A DNA stretch of 36,755 nucleotides, taken from positions 1-36,755 of the forward strand of contig JAAYAJ010000048.1 in the NCBI GenBank assembly GCA_012719455.1. The letters are read 5' to 3'. Under the pieces are notes generated by a model, which did not search any database, had not been told where the DNA came from, and was given only the letters and a program-made list of their open reading frames with translations. The translations under genes and the position numbers were made by a program. Shown in pieces: positions 6,221 through 14,821 of the stretch (its first letter is position 1; each line of letters begins with the position of its first letter). This stretch comes from Acidobacteriota bacterium (GTDB lineage: Bacteria > Acidobacteriota > UBA6911).

Positions 6221-8596
6221 TCAGGGGAGATATTCCCAGAATTCGGTTCGAATCCACCGTACAGCCCGGCGGAAGGCGATGGCGAAGACGGTGCGCTTGC
6301 CGCAAAGGATCTTCCCGACCCCCGTCATTCCCGATTTCAGGCTGCCGTCCTGGTTGGTCAGCTCTCCGTGGACGAGGACGGTGCGATCCGTACCGGTGGC
6401 GGCGGCGACCGGCGCAATGCTTTTGACGTGGGCCTCGTACCATCGGTTGGGATATCCCCGCACCTTGAGGCTGATCGGCATCCCCACGCTCACTTCGCCG
6501 ATCTCTTTTTCGGGGACCGGCATCTCGATCAGCATGGTCCCTTCGCTGACGATGTCGCAGAGGGGATTCCCCATGTCCAGGTACTCCCCAATTCGGTTTT
6601 TGAGGTGCGCCGTGGCCACGATCCCCGCTATGGGGCTGCGGATCTTCAGCTGTTCCTTCTGCTTTTCGAGAATGTTGAGCTTTTCCTCCAGTTTCGATAC
6701 CTGGGAGGCGCTGGCGCGCAGCGATTCCTTGCGCGCTCCCGCCAGCAGGATGTTCAGTTGGCTTTCCGCTTGGGCGAGCTCCTTACGCTTGATGTCCCGG
6801 TTCCGGTCGGTCTGCTCTTCCAGGATGCTCAGCTGCCCCTTGGCTTCGGCCAGTTCCTTCTGGTGAACCTCGAAGGCGGTCCGGTCACGGTCGGCCTCGA
6901 TCCGGGCGATCAAGCCCGAATTGAGAAGGCTCAAGGTCCTTTCGTAATTCAGCTGCGCGTTTTTCAGCTCCGACTCCCGCTTGGAGATGGTTTCCCGCAG
7001 CAGGGCCCGTTCCTGCTCGACCCGGGTGGCGTTATACAGCTCGGCCCGTTTGGTTTCCACCTGCCGGCGCGCGGTTTCGATTTCCTCCGGGCGGCTCCCT
7101 GCCTTGAGCAGATCCAGGGATGCCTGCTGCGACGCCAGTTCCCCCCGGGTTTCCTCGTAACTGTTGGACAGTTCCAGGTTTTCGATTTCCGCCAGCAGTT
7201 GCCCCACCTGCACGCGGTCCCCCTGGTCCACGTGGATGCGCTTCAGGTTTCCGACGACCTGGGGGGTCACCGAAACCTTCTGAGCCGCCGTGATGACGAA
7301 TTCGCCCGAAATCTTAAGCTGCCAGGGGAGAAAGCCCACCAGGAGCGCAAGGAGGAGCAAACCCATGTAAATCAGTGGTTTTTTCCGGATTCGGATGATC
7401 ATGCCCGATAACAGCCGACGCGAGGTCTCGACGTTTTCTTTGCGGGTGATCGGGACGGCGGCCAAAAAGAGGGCCGAGGTGGCCAGAATGCCCCAGAACC
7501 GGTACTCCCGGATGATCCACCCCCCGATACGGTGCAGCATGACGGCGACGAGGGCCACGGTGAACAGGGAGGAGGCCAGGCCGTACCAGGCCAGGATCCG
7601 CCGTTCGCGCCGGTTCACCTCTCCTTCCGGCGCGGGCGTTCCGGTGATGAATCCCACCACCCGGTCTTTGAGGTAGGCGAGCGCCTTTGGTCTCAGGTTG
7701 GGGATCTGGACGTAGTCGCTCAGCATGTAGTAACCGTCCAGCTTGATCAGCGGGTTGAAGTTGAAAAGGGTCTGAATCCCCGAAAAGGCGATGACGATGA
7801 GGCATACCTGGCTGGCCAGGGTCTCGGGCGCCAGGATCCTCCAGGCGATGGTGGCCAAGGCCCACAGGAAGATTTGGATGTAGCCTCCGGCTACCGAGAC
7901 CAGCAGCCGCTGGCGCCTTCCCATCATCCAGGCGTCGCTGACGTTGCAGTAGAACGCCGGGATGAAGTACAGGAGCATCACGCCCATCTCCTCAACCCGG
8001 CCCCCGTAATGCTTGAGCGTGAGTCCGTGCGCGAATTCGTGCACGGTGACAACGGCAAAGATCACCAGGAGGATCAGGGGTATGGAGTAGAGTGAAAAGA
8101 GCGCGCCCATGGAGAAGAAAAGCGACCGGGCGTGCACGACGGAGATGATCCCGGCGATGATGACGGCGGCCCAGAAGAGGGGCGCAAAGGCAGGGCTGAA
8201 GAAGAAACGGAGCCTTTTTTCCAGCAGGGTCAGCGTCCGGTCCGGGTTGAAGGCGTGGATCCTGATCGAGAGCAGGTTTTTAAAGCTTCTCTTCGAGCCC
8301 CGGGCCGCGGATTCGAGCCGCATCCAGCAGTAGGGGTGGTCCAGCAGCAGCAGTTGGCGCAATTTCCCGACGAAGTCCTCCAGTTGGTGCTCCAGGACCT
8401 CGGTCCGGTGTTTCGCGGAGGCGATGGCGGCGATGGCGGCCAAGTCACGGCTGCCGTCCAGAAGCTCGAGCACGGATGCCTGTACCGGAGTGAAGCGGTA
8501 GAAGCGGCGGGTGACGGGGTCTTTGACGATGATGCCGGAAGTACCCTCGGAGGAGATCTCGAGATCCCTTCGCAATTTCTCCGGCGCTGGTGTCAT
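6221..8596 (-). CDS. PqqD-like / M50 metalloprotease / HlyD fusion (peptide processing and export)
   Basis: This 791-residue protein joins three modules. Residues about 10-85 match the PqqD-like winged helix used as a peptide-recognition element in RiPP systems (DPVTRRFYRFTP followed by LELLDGSRDL). Residues about 140-420 form a polytopic membrane M50 (site-2-like) protease with HEFAHG (about 186) and the second zinc motif NPLIKLDGYY (about 281-290). After further transmembrane segments, about 430-791 form an HlyD-type adaptor with a long coiled-coil hairpin between two lipoyl-like halves. Proteins of this kind are annotated as putative peptide zinc metalloproteases and sit beside exported peptides or bacteriocins. 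No ABC transporter, radical-SAM enzyme or precursor is obvious nearby. I chose the ATG at 8596 (GAGG six bases before it); an ATG at 8623 adds nine residues but lacks a ribosome site. The substrate is unknown. Confidence 0.88.
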   Translation of the reverse strand: MTPAPEKLRRDLEISSEGTSGIIVKDPVTRRFYRFTPVQASVLELLDGSRDLAAIAAIASAKHRTEVLEHQLEDFVGKLRQLLLLDHPYCWMRLESAARGSKRSFKNLLSIRIHAFNPDRTLTLLEKRLRFFFSPAFAPLFWAAVIIAGIISVVHARSLFFSMGALFSLYSIPLILLVIFAVVTVHEFAHGLTLKHYGGRVEEMGVMLLYFIPAFYCNVSDAWMMGRRQRLLVSVAGGYIQIFLWALATIAWRILAPETLASQVCLIVIAFSGIQTLFNFNPLIKLDGYYMLSDYVQIPNLRPKALAYLKDRVVGFITGTPAPEGEVNRRERRILAWYGLASSLFTVALVAVMLHRIGGWIIREYRFWGILATSALFLAAVPITRKENVETSRRLLSGMIIRIRKKPLIYMGLLLLALLVGFLPWQLKISGEFVITAAQKVSVTPQVVGNLKRIHVDQGDRVQVGQLLAEIENLELSNSYEETRGELASQQASLDLLKAGSRPEEIETARRQVETKRAELYNATRVEQERALLRETISKRESELKNAQLNYERTLSLLNSGLIARIEADRDRTAFEVHQKELAEAKGQLSILEEQTDRNRDIKRKELAQAESQLNILLAGARKESLRASASQVSKLEEKLNILEKQKEQLKIRSPIAGIVATAHLKNRIGEYLDMGNPLCDIVSEGTMLIEMPVPEKEIGEVSVGMPISLKVRGYPNRWYEAHVKSIAPVAAATGTDRTVLVHGELTNQDGSLKSGMTGVGKILCGKRTVFAIAFRRAVRWIRTEFWEYLP

Positions 8597-8676
8597 CTTG
8601 GGCCTCGGCGAGCGGTTGGACATCGCGGTGACATTGCCCCGCCTGGCTGCGAATCTTAGTCAATAGGCTGCTGCCA

Positions 8677-8707
8677 TTGCAATAGTTATGTAACCTTTTA
8701 GTATAAT
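8677..8707 (+). promoter_or_regulatory. Probable promoter of the SUMF1-type lipoprotein gene
   Basis: A consensus TATAAT (8702-8707) is preceded by TTGCAA (8677-8682) with a 19-nt spacer, about 70 bp before the lipoprotein start. A TATACT on the opposite strand (8705-8700) overlaps it and could serve the divergent PqqD-M50-HlyD gene, so the two transcripts may compete for this site. Confidence 0.5.
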
Positions 8708-8775
8708 TGACTGGCGAATGGAGGTATTGTATAAATCGCGGATCACTTGGTAACAGCGTAATCATGGAGGAATGG

Positions 8776-9609
8776 ATGATGGGGAAGAAAGTTCTGATGG
8801 TTCTTGCCGCACTGATTCTGATGTATGGCCTGATCGCCTGCGGGAAAAAGGAGGCGGAGCCGCAGGAAGAGGCGGTCGCGGAGCAGGAGGCGCCTGCAAT
8901 CGTGCCTGGCGAGATGGTGCTCATCCCGGAAGGAGAGTTCATCCTGGGGACGAACGACAAGGAATCGAACGCGTATCCCGAGCAGAAGATCAAGCTGCCC
9001 GCGTACTGGATCGACAAATACGAGGTCACCAACACGGAGTTCCTGGAGTTCTCGATCAAGAACAGCTATGCGGGGGAGGGGGCCAAGGAGGGGCACGACT
9101 GGAGGCTCTTCTTCACATCCGAAAAAGGGATGTTCCCGGTGGTTTATATCACTTGGAACGACGCGGACGCCTATTGCAAGGCCCAGGGAAAGCGGCTGCC
9201 AACCGAGGAAGAGTGGGAAAAGGCCGCCCGGGGCACGGAGGGGTTCATCTACCCCTGGGGGAACGAGTGGCAGGACGGCATGAGCAACACGTATGAGTCT
9301 GGGCCGGGCAAAGCGGTGGCCATAGGGGAATTCAACGATGTCAGCCCCTTCGGCGTGCACGACATGCTGGGTAACGTGCAGGAATGGACCGCCTCGTGGT
9401 ATTCCTCCTACAAGGGGAACCCGAAGCGGGATCCGAAGTCGGGCCAGACCCTGCGCGTGGTCCGCGGGCTCGCGTCCCGCTACCGCGGGAAGATGGGGCA
9501 TCTTTACGATCGTTCGGCGCAGCAGCCGAACGCGCTGTACGATTTCGGTTGCCGGTGTGCCAAGGACGCCACTCCCGAAGATGTCGCCCAGGCCGCCCAG
9601 GCCAGGTAG
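8776..9609 (+). CDS. SUMF1/FGE-fold lipoprotein
   Basis: A 277-residue exported lipoprotein. Its N-terminus is a short signal peptide ending in the lipobox LIAC (Cys about 22), followed by a charged linker. Residues from about 50 to the end have the formylglycine-generating-enzyme fold: GEMVLIPEGEF, EVTNTEFLEF, WNDADAYC, RLPTEEEWEKAARG, YPWGNEW, FGVHDMLGNVQEWT and a final FGCRCA. True FGE enzymes use a copper-binding cysteine pair in the segment between VRGL and the C-terminus. Only the terminal CRC cysteines are visible here, so a binding or structural role is likelier than sulfatase activation. I chose the ATG at 8776 because GGAGG lies five bases before it; an immediately adjacent ATG at 8779 is equally usable. 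It is transcribed divergently from the M50 gene. Confidence 0.88.
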   Translation: MMGKKVLMVLAALILMYGLIACGKKEAEPQEEAVAEQEAPAIVPGEMVLIPEGEFILGTNDKESNAYPEQKIKLPAYWIDKYEVTNTEFLEFSIKNSYAGEGAKEGHDWRLFFTSEKGMFPVVYITWNDADAYCKAQGKRLPTEEEWEKAARGTEGFIYPWGNEWQDGMSNTYESGPGKAVAIGEFNDVSPFGVHDMLGNVQEWTASWYSSYKGNPKRDPKSGQTLRVVRGLASRYRGKMGHLYDRSAQQPNALYDFGCRCAKDATPEDVAQAAQAR

Positions 9610-9620
9610 GATCGATTCTG

Positions 9621-9653
9621 GTCAGGCGCCGGGAGGGAATCCCGGCGCCTGAC
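9621..9653. terminator. Hairpin between convergent genes
   Basis: A perfect 14-bp GC-rich inverted repeat (9621-9634 and 9640-9653) with a 5-nt loop occupies the gap between the SUMF1 lipoprotein and rlmI. No clear T-run follows on either strand, so it may act as a bidirectional or Rho-assisted 3' end. Confidence 0.55.
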
Positions 9654-9667
9654 GCGGCGGCGCCGCG

Positions 9668-10837
9668 CTACAGGGCCCGCAGGATAAAACACTTCAGGTA
9701 ATACGTTTCTGGCATTCCCGCCAGCATTGGGTGATCGCTTGCCTGTCCCCGTTTTTCGATGAGCTGAAGCGGGCGCCGACAATCGCGCGCCGCCTCCGCG
9801 ATCAGGTCGAAGAAGTCGGCCTCCGACATGTGGTAGGAACAGCTCGAGGTGATGAGCACCCCCTCGGGCCGCAGAAGCTTCAGCGCGCGCAGGTTGATCT
9901 CCTTGTAGCCGCTGCGGGCCCCCGCGAGCGATTTGCGGTTTTTGGCGAAGGCGGGGGGGTCGAGGCAGATGGTGTCAAAAGCCTCCCCCGCGCGTTCGAG
10001 CTCGCGCAGAACATCGAAAACGTTCCCCACCCGGAACTCGGTGTTGTTGAACCCGTTCAGGGCGCTGTTGCGCGCGGCCAGGGCGACGGATTCCCCGGAG
10101 ATGTCCACCCCCTCCACGCTCCGGCAGCGTGCGGCGAAATGAAGCGCGAAGGCTCCGGTGTGGGTGAAGCAATCGAGAGCGCGTCCCGAGGCGTGCCTTT
10201 TCGCGGCCACCCGGTTGTCGCCCTGGTCCAGGAAAAAACCGGTCTTCTGCCCCCGGCGCAGGTTGACGAGGAAGCGGATCCCGTCCTCCGCGATTTCGAT
10301 CTCCTCGGGGATTTCTCCGCGGAGAACTCCCGAGGTTTCTTCGAGCCCCTCAAGCCTGCGCGCCTTGACGTCGTTGCGTTCCAGGATCCCCAGGGGGTGG
10401 AGCGTGGCTTCGAGAATATCGCAGATCAGCGGCTTGAGCGCCTCCGTTCCGCGGGACAGGGTCTGCAGCACGATCCGGTCGGCATAACGGTCCACGATGA
10501 TCCCCGGGAGGAGATCCCCCTCCCCGAAGACCAGGCGGCAGGCGGCACCGGTCCGGTTCCCTCTCCGCCCTATGGCGGCGGCGATCCGCGCGGCGAGCAA
10601 ATCGGGCGAGGGGACCTCGGGGCTGCGGGTGAACAGGCGCAGACGGATTTGTGACCGGGGGCTGTAGAAGGCGGAGCCGAGGTCGTTGTTCGCTCCGTCC
10701 ACCACCCGCACCAGCACCGGGGTTCCCTCCGGTTCGGAGAGCAGGTCTCCCGAGTAGATCCACAGGTGCCCCCTGCGGATCCTCCGCACTGCGGCGGCGT
10801 TTACCTGGACTGTTTGGGTGAGCGAAAATGGGTTCAA
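9668..10837 (-). CDS. rlmI: RlmI-like 23S rRNA cytosine-C5 methyltransferase
   Basis: This 389-residue protein matches the RlmI/YccW group, which methylates 23S rRNA at C1962 (E. coli numbering) with S-adenosylmethionine. An N-terminal PUA-like RNA-binding domain (about 8-75, with GHLWIYSGDL) is followed by an RNA-methyltransferase core. The SAM-binding segment is around ALDCFTHTGAFALHFA, and the conserved LDPPAFAKNR motif lies at about 295. The family has a Cys nucleophile near the C-terminal CSYHM segment, and SSCSYHMSEADF is present here. No ATG lies between the upstream stop and the domain; the TTG at 10837 has GAGG six bases before it and is chosen as start. It is the last gene of a probable lepB-to-rlmI operon, 27 bp after the nucleotidyltransferase. 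Confidence 0.92.
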   Translation of the reverse strand: MNPFSLTQTVQVNAAAVRRIRRGHLWIYSGDLLSEPEGTPVLVRVVDGANNDLGSAFYSPRSQIRLRLFTRSPEVPSPDLLAARIAAAIGRRGNRTGAACRLVFGEGDLLPGIIVDRYADRIVLQTLSRGTEALKPLICDILEATLHPLGILERNDVKARRLEGLEETSGVLRGEIPEEIEIAEDGIRFLVNLRRGQKTGFFLDQGDNRVAAKRHASGRALDCFTHTGAFALHFAARCRSVEGVDISGESVALAARNSALNGFNNTEFRVGNVFDVLRELERAGEAFDTICLDPPAFAKNRKSLAGARSGYKEINLRALKLLRPEGVLITSSCSYHMSEADFFDLIAEAARDCRRPLQLIEKRGQASDHPMLAGMPETYYLKCFILRAL

Positions 10838-10864
10838 TCGAAGCCTCGAGTCTGTGAATAGGAT

Positions 10865-12133
10865 TTAGGTTCGGCCGTGCCGCTCCCGCAGGTACCGGAG
10901 CGCCTCCTCCCGGGTGGGGAGGACGCCCTCGAGCTGGAGGTCGCGAACGGTTGCAAGAATCTCCCGGAACGCCGGTCCGGGCCGGAGGCCCAGCGCCACG
11001 AGGTCGGTCCCGTCTACAAAGGGGGGAGACGGGGGGGATTCCCGGTATTCCCTCAGGCGTCGGCGCCATTCGGTGTGGAGCGAAGAGTCCTCGGAGCCTG
11101 CCGCCAGGGCCGCTCCGAGCAGCCGCAGGTGGTCTTCGATGTCAGGCAGCGCCGCCAGTCGCATCCACCCACTCCGGCTCATTTCGCCAAGCTGGAAAAA
11201 CCTGGTGTGCGTCTCGACCAGGTCGACGATGGCCTGGATATCCTCGTTGGACATTTTCAGGCGCCGGCAGATCCGTTCGACCGTTCCCGTCCGGTTCCAG
11301 TCATCTCCCGCACCTCCGGCACCGGCGACGGTGCCGACATCCTTGAGCAGCGCGGCGAAGGCCAGGCGTGGGGAAGCCCCGCGGAGACGGGACAGGACGG
11401 CCGAGGCATGGGCCAGGAGGTTGCCGGTGCGGGGGTGGGGTGAAGGCGCCAAGGCTGCGACCTCCGGCAGGAGTTCGGTGAGAAGGCCGCTCCGGTGGAG
11501 CAGTTCGATCCCCCGTCCCGGGTCGGGGCCGGTGAGGATCGCCGCCAGTTCCTCCCGGATCCGTTCCCAGCTGACCTCGGTGATGCGGGGCGCAAGCGCA
11601 ACGATGGCGTCCCAGGTTTCGGGGACGATGTCGAAACCAAGGCCGCAGGCGAAACGCAAGGCACGCAACAGGCGGAGCTTGTCCTCCCGGAACCGCTCCC
11701 GCGGGCGTCCGATGGTACGGATGAGACGGTGTTCGATATCCGCCCGGCCGCCGACGTAATCGATGAGGCGTCCGTCGGCGGGGTCGTAGAACAAGCCGTT
11801 GATGGTGAAGTCCCGGCGCCGGGCGTCCTCCTCCGGGCCCGAGAACACCACCGAGGAGGGGCGGCGTCCGTCAAGGTAGTCGCGGTCGCTGCGGAAGGTG
11901 GTGACCTCGAACTGGCGTCCGTACATCGATACCTGTACTACGCCGAAACGCGCCCCGATCGCGCGCGACCGGGGGAAAAGGCGCCGCACCTCCCCGGGTG
12001 GGGCGCTGGTGGCGATGTCGATGTCCTTGGGTTTTCTCCGGAGCAGGAAGTCACGCACCCACCCGCCGGCGAAATAGGCCTCGTACCCGCCGAGGCGCAG
12101 TCTGTCGACGATCCGTCGCGCGGCTCTGATCAT
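10865..12133 (-). CDS. CCA-adding / poly(A) polymerase family nucleotidyltransferase
   Basis: A class II tRNA nucleotidyltransferase / poly(A) polymerase of about 422 residues. The catalytic head shows GGWVRD, the metal-binding DID (KPKDIDIAT) and RRDFTINGL with an RALRFA element, all in the usual order. The C-terminal half is helical (neck, body and tail), with an HD-like segment (THTRFFQLGE) where some bacterial CCA enzymes have a phosphohydrolase. Sequence alone does not separate CCA addition, A-addition and polyadenylation. The ATG at 12133 puts the N-terminus just before the conserved AARRIVDRL helix; an ATG at 12184 would add 17 residues but has no ribosome site. It lies between a TPR gene and rlmI on the same strand. 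The one tRNA gene in the window already encodes its CCA end. Confidence 0.93.
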   Translation of the reverse strand: MIRAARRIVDRLRLGGYEAYFAGGWVRDFLLRRKPKDIDIATSAPPGEVRRLFPRSRAIGARFGVVQVSMYGRQFEVTTFRSDRDYLDGRRPSSVVFSGPEEDARRRDFTINGLFYDPADGRLIDYVGGRADIEHRLIRTIGRPRERFREDKLRLLRALRFACGLGFDIVPETWDAIVALAPRITEVSWERIREELAAILTGPDPGRGIELLHRSGLLTELLPEVAALAPSPHPRTGNLLAHASAVLSRLRGASPRLAFAALLKDVGTVAGAGGAGDDWNRTGTVERICRRLKMSNEDIQAIVDLVETHTRFFQLGEMSRSGWMRLAALPDIEDHLRLLGAALAAGSEDSSLHTEWRRRLREYRESPPSPPFVDGTDLVALGLRPGPAFREILATVRDLQLEGVLPTREEALRYLRERHGRT

Positions 12134-12189
12134 TGTTCCTTCAGGAAGCCCGTGTCGGGGGAGGCGCTCTGCGCGTCCCCTCATCGGGA

Positions 12190-13308
12190 TTAAGAAAGTT
12201 TGTCGAGCTGCTTGTTCCAGTTGTCGTCCTTGAAGAGCTTCCGGAACAGCGACCGGTAACGGGCAAACTCCTTCCTGTTTCCCAGCTTGTGGCAGGCGAG
12301 GGCCATCCGGACGTAGAAGAGGTCGTCGTTGGGGAATCGCTTGGCCAGCTTTAGGGTGGCACGCCCCTCTTCCACCGCCTCCTGGTAGCGTCCCAGTTCG
12401 TAGTAATTGTTGGTCAGGAAGCTGCGCGCCTCCGCTTGTTCCAGAACGTCCTGGGGATTGCGGTGCAATGTTTCCAGCGCAATCAGGAGAGATTTCTCAA
12501 AGGAATTGGTGCGAAAATGGCATTCGGCCATTTTCAGGTAGATCCAATGGAGATCCTCGCTCCGGGACGTCAGCTGCTTCAGCTTGAGAATCTTTTCGTA
12601 GGTCTCGATCGCCATGGTGTAGTTGGCCAGCTTCCGGTAGCATTCCGCCACTTTCGCGTAGATCTCGTCGCGCCGCTCGAAACGCGGGTCCAGCTCCAGT
12701 ACCTTCGAGAAATGCTTGATCGCCTCCTGGTACTGCCCGAGCCCCAGGTAGTTGTTGGCCATGCTCTCGTAGAGGTAGGGGAGGCCGGGGTCGTTGTCGC
12801 TCAGGATCTGGATGGCCTTCTGGGAATAGCGGATCGCCTCTCCGTGGCGCCCCAGCGCCTCGCAGTTCCGACTGAGCCCCGCGTAGAGCATCCACTGCGT
12901 GTCCTTCTCCTGGCTGTCGATGTGCTCTTCGCACTTTTTGCGGGCTTCGAGCGATTTGGCCGTCTCCCCGTGGTATTCGTAGAGCGACCCGAGATGGAAG
13001 AAGATGAACCCGTACATGTCCTGCATGAATTCGGGCTTCCGGGGATCGAAAAGGCCGGCGGATTTCAGCAGGTATTCGAACGCCTTCTCGTCCTCTCCGT
13101 TGTTGAAGTGACAAATTCCGACCTGGCCGGCGAAATAGGCCTTGATGTTCGTTTGCTTGACGATCCCGAGCGCCTCGCCGTAAATCCGGGCGGCTTCCTG
13201 GTAATTCCCCTTGTTGAAGAGTTCTTCGGCGTAGGCGTCGTGGAGCGAGATCCGCTCGGCGTCGGACCCCGCCTTTTTCAGTTTGGCGTGGAACTGTTGT
13301 TTGTTCAC
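12190..13308 (-). CDS. Tetratricopeptide-repeat protein
   Basis: A 372-residue soluble protein made almost entirely of TPR helices. Repeats can be followed from about residue 25 to the end (for example GNYQEAARIYGEAL, GQYQEAIKHFSKVLELDP, ANYTMAIETYEKIL and GRYQEAVEEGRATLKLA). No signal peptide or catalytic domain is visible, so it is presumably a cytoplasmic scaffold; its partner is not indicated. The GTG at 13308 is preceded by AGGGGG at six bases and is favoured over a TTG 11 codons upstream. It lies in the middle of the lepB-rlmI gene run, with 83 bp before it and 56 bp after it. Confidence 0.9.
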   Translation of the reverse strand: MNKQQFHAKLKKAGSDAERISLHDAYAEELFNKGNYQEAARIYGEALGIVKQTNIKAYFAGQVGICHFNNGEDEKAFEYLLKSAGLFDPRKPEFMQDMYGFIFFHLGSLYEYHGETAKSLEARKKCEEHIDSQEKDTQWMLYAGLSRNCEALGRHGEAIRYSQKAIQILSDNDPGLPYLYESMANNYLGLGQYQEAIKHFSKVLELDPRFERRDEIYAKVAECYRKLANYTMAIETYEKILKLKQLTSRSEDLHWIYLKMAECHFRTNSFEKSLLIALETLHRNPQDVLEQAEARSFLTNNYYELGRYQEAVEEGRATLKLAKRFPNDDLFYVRMALACHKLGNRKEFARYRSLFRKLFKDDNWNKQLDKLS

Positions 13309-13391
13309 TTGATGCCCCCTGGAGATGATGTTTCCGGCCAAACCGTAATATACAATATTTCAGGGCGGGATGGAGATTTTCCCGAAACGGG

Positions 13392-14048
13392 TTACTGATG
13401 CACGACCAGTTCCCCCGGTCCGATCTCCACCCGTTCGATCCCGTAGGGGAGGCGCGAGGGTTTGGTGGGGTTGAAGGGAGGATTCTGGAGCATCCCGACG
13501 GCGGCAATAATCTCGTTGACCATGTTGTTCGGCAGGGTGCGGCCGTCGAAACGCGCCTCTTCGAGTTCGAACCGCCCCCGGCCGTTGCCGGTGAGGAGCT
13601 TTCCCTCCGCGTCCAGCGTGTGCGCGCCGGAGAACATGAAGGCGAGCAGGTTGCGGAAAACGCCCGCCGAGGAGTCCCGCAGGCGGTCGAAGTCGATCAG
13701 CGCGCGGGCGCGGAGCCGGTTCTTTTTTAGGGTGACCTCGAGGGTGCGGAGCGACGGGTGATAGCGGGGCTTCAGCACCAGCTGGAGATAGGAGTTGATT
13801 TCCTCCTCGGTAAACGGGGTCGACTGGCTCTTTCCGGCTTTCTTTTCGGGGAGGAACCGCTCCATCCTCCTGATTTTTTCGGCGCACCGCTCGGCGGCCG
13901 CTTTCGACGCGGCCGGGGGAGCGCTCCAGAGCGGGCAGAATCCGCCGGCGGCCAGGAGGATCAGGAACCCCCAGGCGCGGGCGCGGTCAGCGGATGACCT
14001 TGGCCGTCCGTTCCCACCGCGTCTTTTTGAAGAAGTTGAGGAAGACAT
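13392..14048 (-). CDS. Exported or membrane-anchored hypothetical protein
   Basis: A protein of about 218 residues with a basic N-terminus, one hydrophobic segment (GFLILLAAGGFCPL, about 29-42) typical of a signal sequence, and a soluble domain. The domain contains TPFTEEEINSYL, repeated beta-like stretches and LPNNMVNEIIAAVG. This pattern recalls LmeA/DUF2993-type periplasmic lipid-binding domains, but the similarity is by eye and weak. With the ATG at 14048 the gene overlaps the end of lepB by 62 bp; no standard start lies closer to the hydrophobic segment. The overlap and strand suggest co-transcription with lepB and the TPR gene. Function unknown. Confidence 0.75.
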   Translation of the reverse strand: MSSSTSSKRRGGNGRPRSSADRARAWGFLILLAAGGFCPLWSAPPAASKAAAERCAEKIRRMERFLPEKKAGKSQSTPFTEEEINSYLQLVLKPRYHPSLRTLEVTLKKNRLRARALIDFDRLRDSSAGVFRNLLAFMFSGAHTLDAEGKLLTGNGRGRFELEEARFDGRTLPNNMVNEIIAAVGMLQNPPFNPTKPSRLPYGIERVEIGPGELVVHQ

Positions 14049-14646
14049 CGCCAAACTGCTTCATCCTGTCCTTTGCGCTGGTTTGCAGGTACTCGTCCCT
14101 GGGGGTTTCAAAGGACCAGTAGATCACGAGCGCCTTGCCGAGCAGATAGTCTCGCGGCACGCTCCCCCAGAATCTGCTGTCCTGGCTGTTGTCCCGGTTG
14201 TCCCCCATGGCGAAATACTGCCCCTCGGGGACCTCGTACGGGCCGTAATGGCGGTAGACGCTGTCGGCATCGATGTGCTGGGTGTATTCCTCCTTGAGCG
14301 CCGTGTCGTTGATGAAGACCTGCCGTCCAACCATCTCGACCTTGTCTCCCGGCATCCCTATTAACCTTTTGACGTAGGCGACCTCGGGATTGTTCGGATA
14401 TTTGAACACGATAACGTCCCCCCGCTGGGGTGTCCTGTATGGGAGCACTTTGGAGAGGAAGCCCGGGGTGATGCCGTAGGCGAGCTTGTTGACGAGGAGG
14501 TGGTCGCCGATCAGAAGGTTGGACTCCATGGATCCGGTCGGGATTTTGAACGCCTGGACCACGAAGGTGGTGGCAAACAGTGCGATGATGGCGGTGATGA
14601 CGATCGATTCGAAGTATTCGCGTACGGTCGATTTATGGAATTCCAA
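13987..14646 (-). CDS. lepB: Signal peptidase I
   Basis: A type I leader peptidase of 219 residues that cleaves signal peptides on the outer face of the cytoplasmic membrane. One N-terminal transmembrane helix (about 13-31) precedes the catalytic serine in PTGSMESNLLIGD (about 37-49). The general-base lysine lies in AYVKRLIGMPGD. The GDNRDNSQDSRFWG box (about 152) is intact. The TTG at 14646 is preceded by GGAGG five bases upstream and gives the expected short cytoplasmic N-terminus. It is the first gene of a probable five-gene minus-strand operon that continues into the overlapping hypothetical gene. Confidence 0.97.
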   Translation of the reverse strand: MEFHKSTVREYFESIVITAIIALFATTFVVQAFKIPTGSMESNLLIGDHLLVNKLAYGITPGFLSKVLPYRTPQRGDVIVFKYPNNPEVAYVKRLIGMPGDKVEMVGRQVFINDTALKEEYTQHIDADSVYRHYGPYEVPEGQYFAMGDNRDNSQDSRFWGSVPRDYLLGKALVIYWSFETPRDEYLQTSAKDRMKQFGDVFLNFFKKTRWERTAKVIR

Positions 14647-14781
14647 AATCCCCTCCAGCCTGCCGTGAACCGGACAAAGGTTGAAAGTCTAACATAGGCC
14701 CGGCGGGCAGACAATCCGCCGGATGGCCGCCGATGCTTGCCCGGGGACCGGGACATATTCCGGACGGCGGGAATTTACAGG

Positions 14782-14810
14782 TTGGAATCACGGGTTAAGT
14801 CGAGTAATAT
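14782..14810 (+). promoter_or_regulatory. Promoter of the tRNA-Val gene
   Basis: TTGGAA (14782-14787) and TAATAT (14805-14810) are separated by 17 nt and end 11 bp before the mature tRNA 5' end, giving a very short leader. The spacing and position strongly suit a tRNA promoter. Confidence 0.6.
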
Positions 14811-14821
14811 CACCTCTCAAC

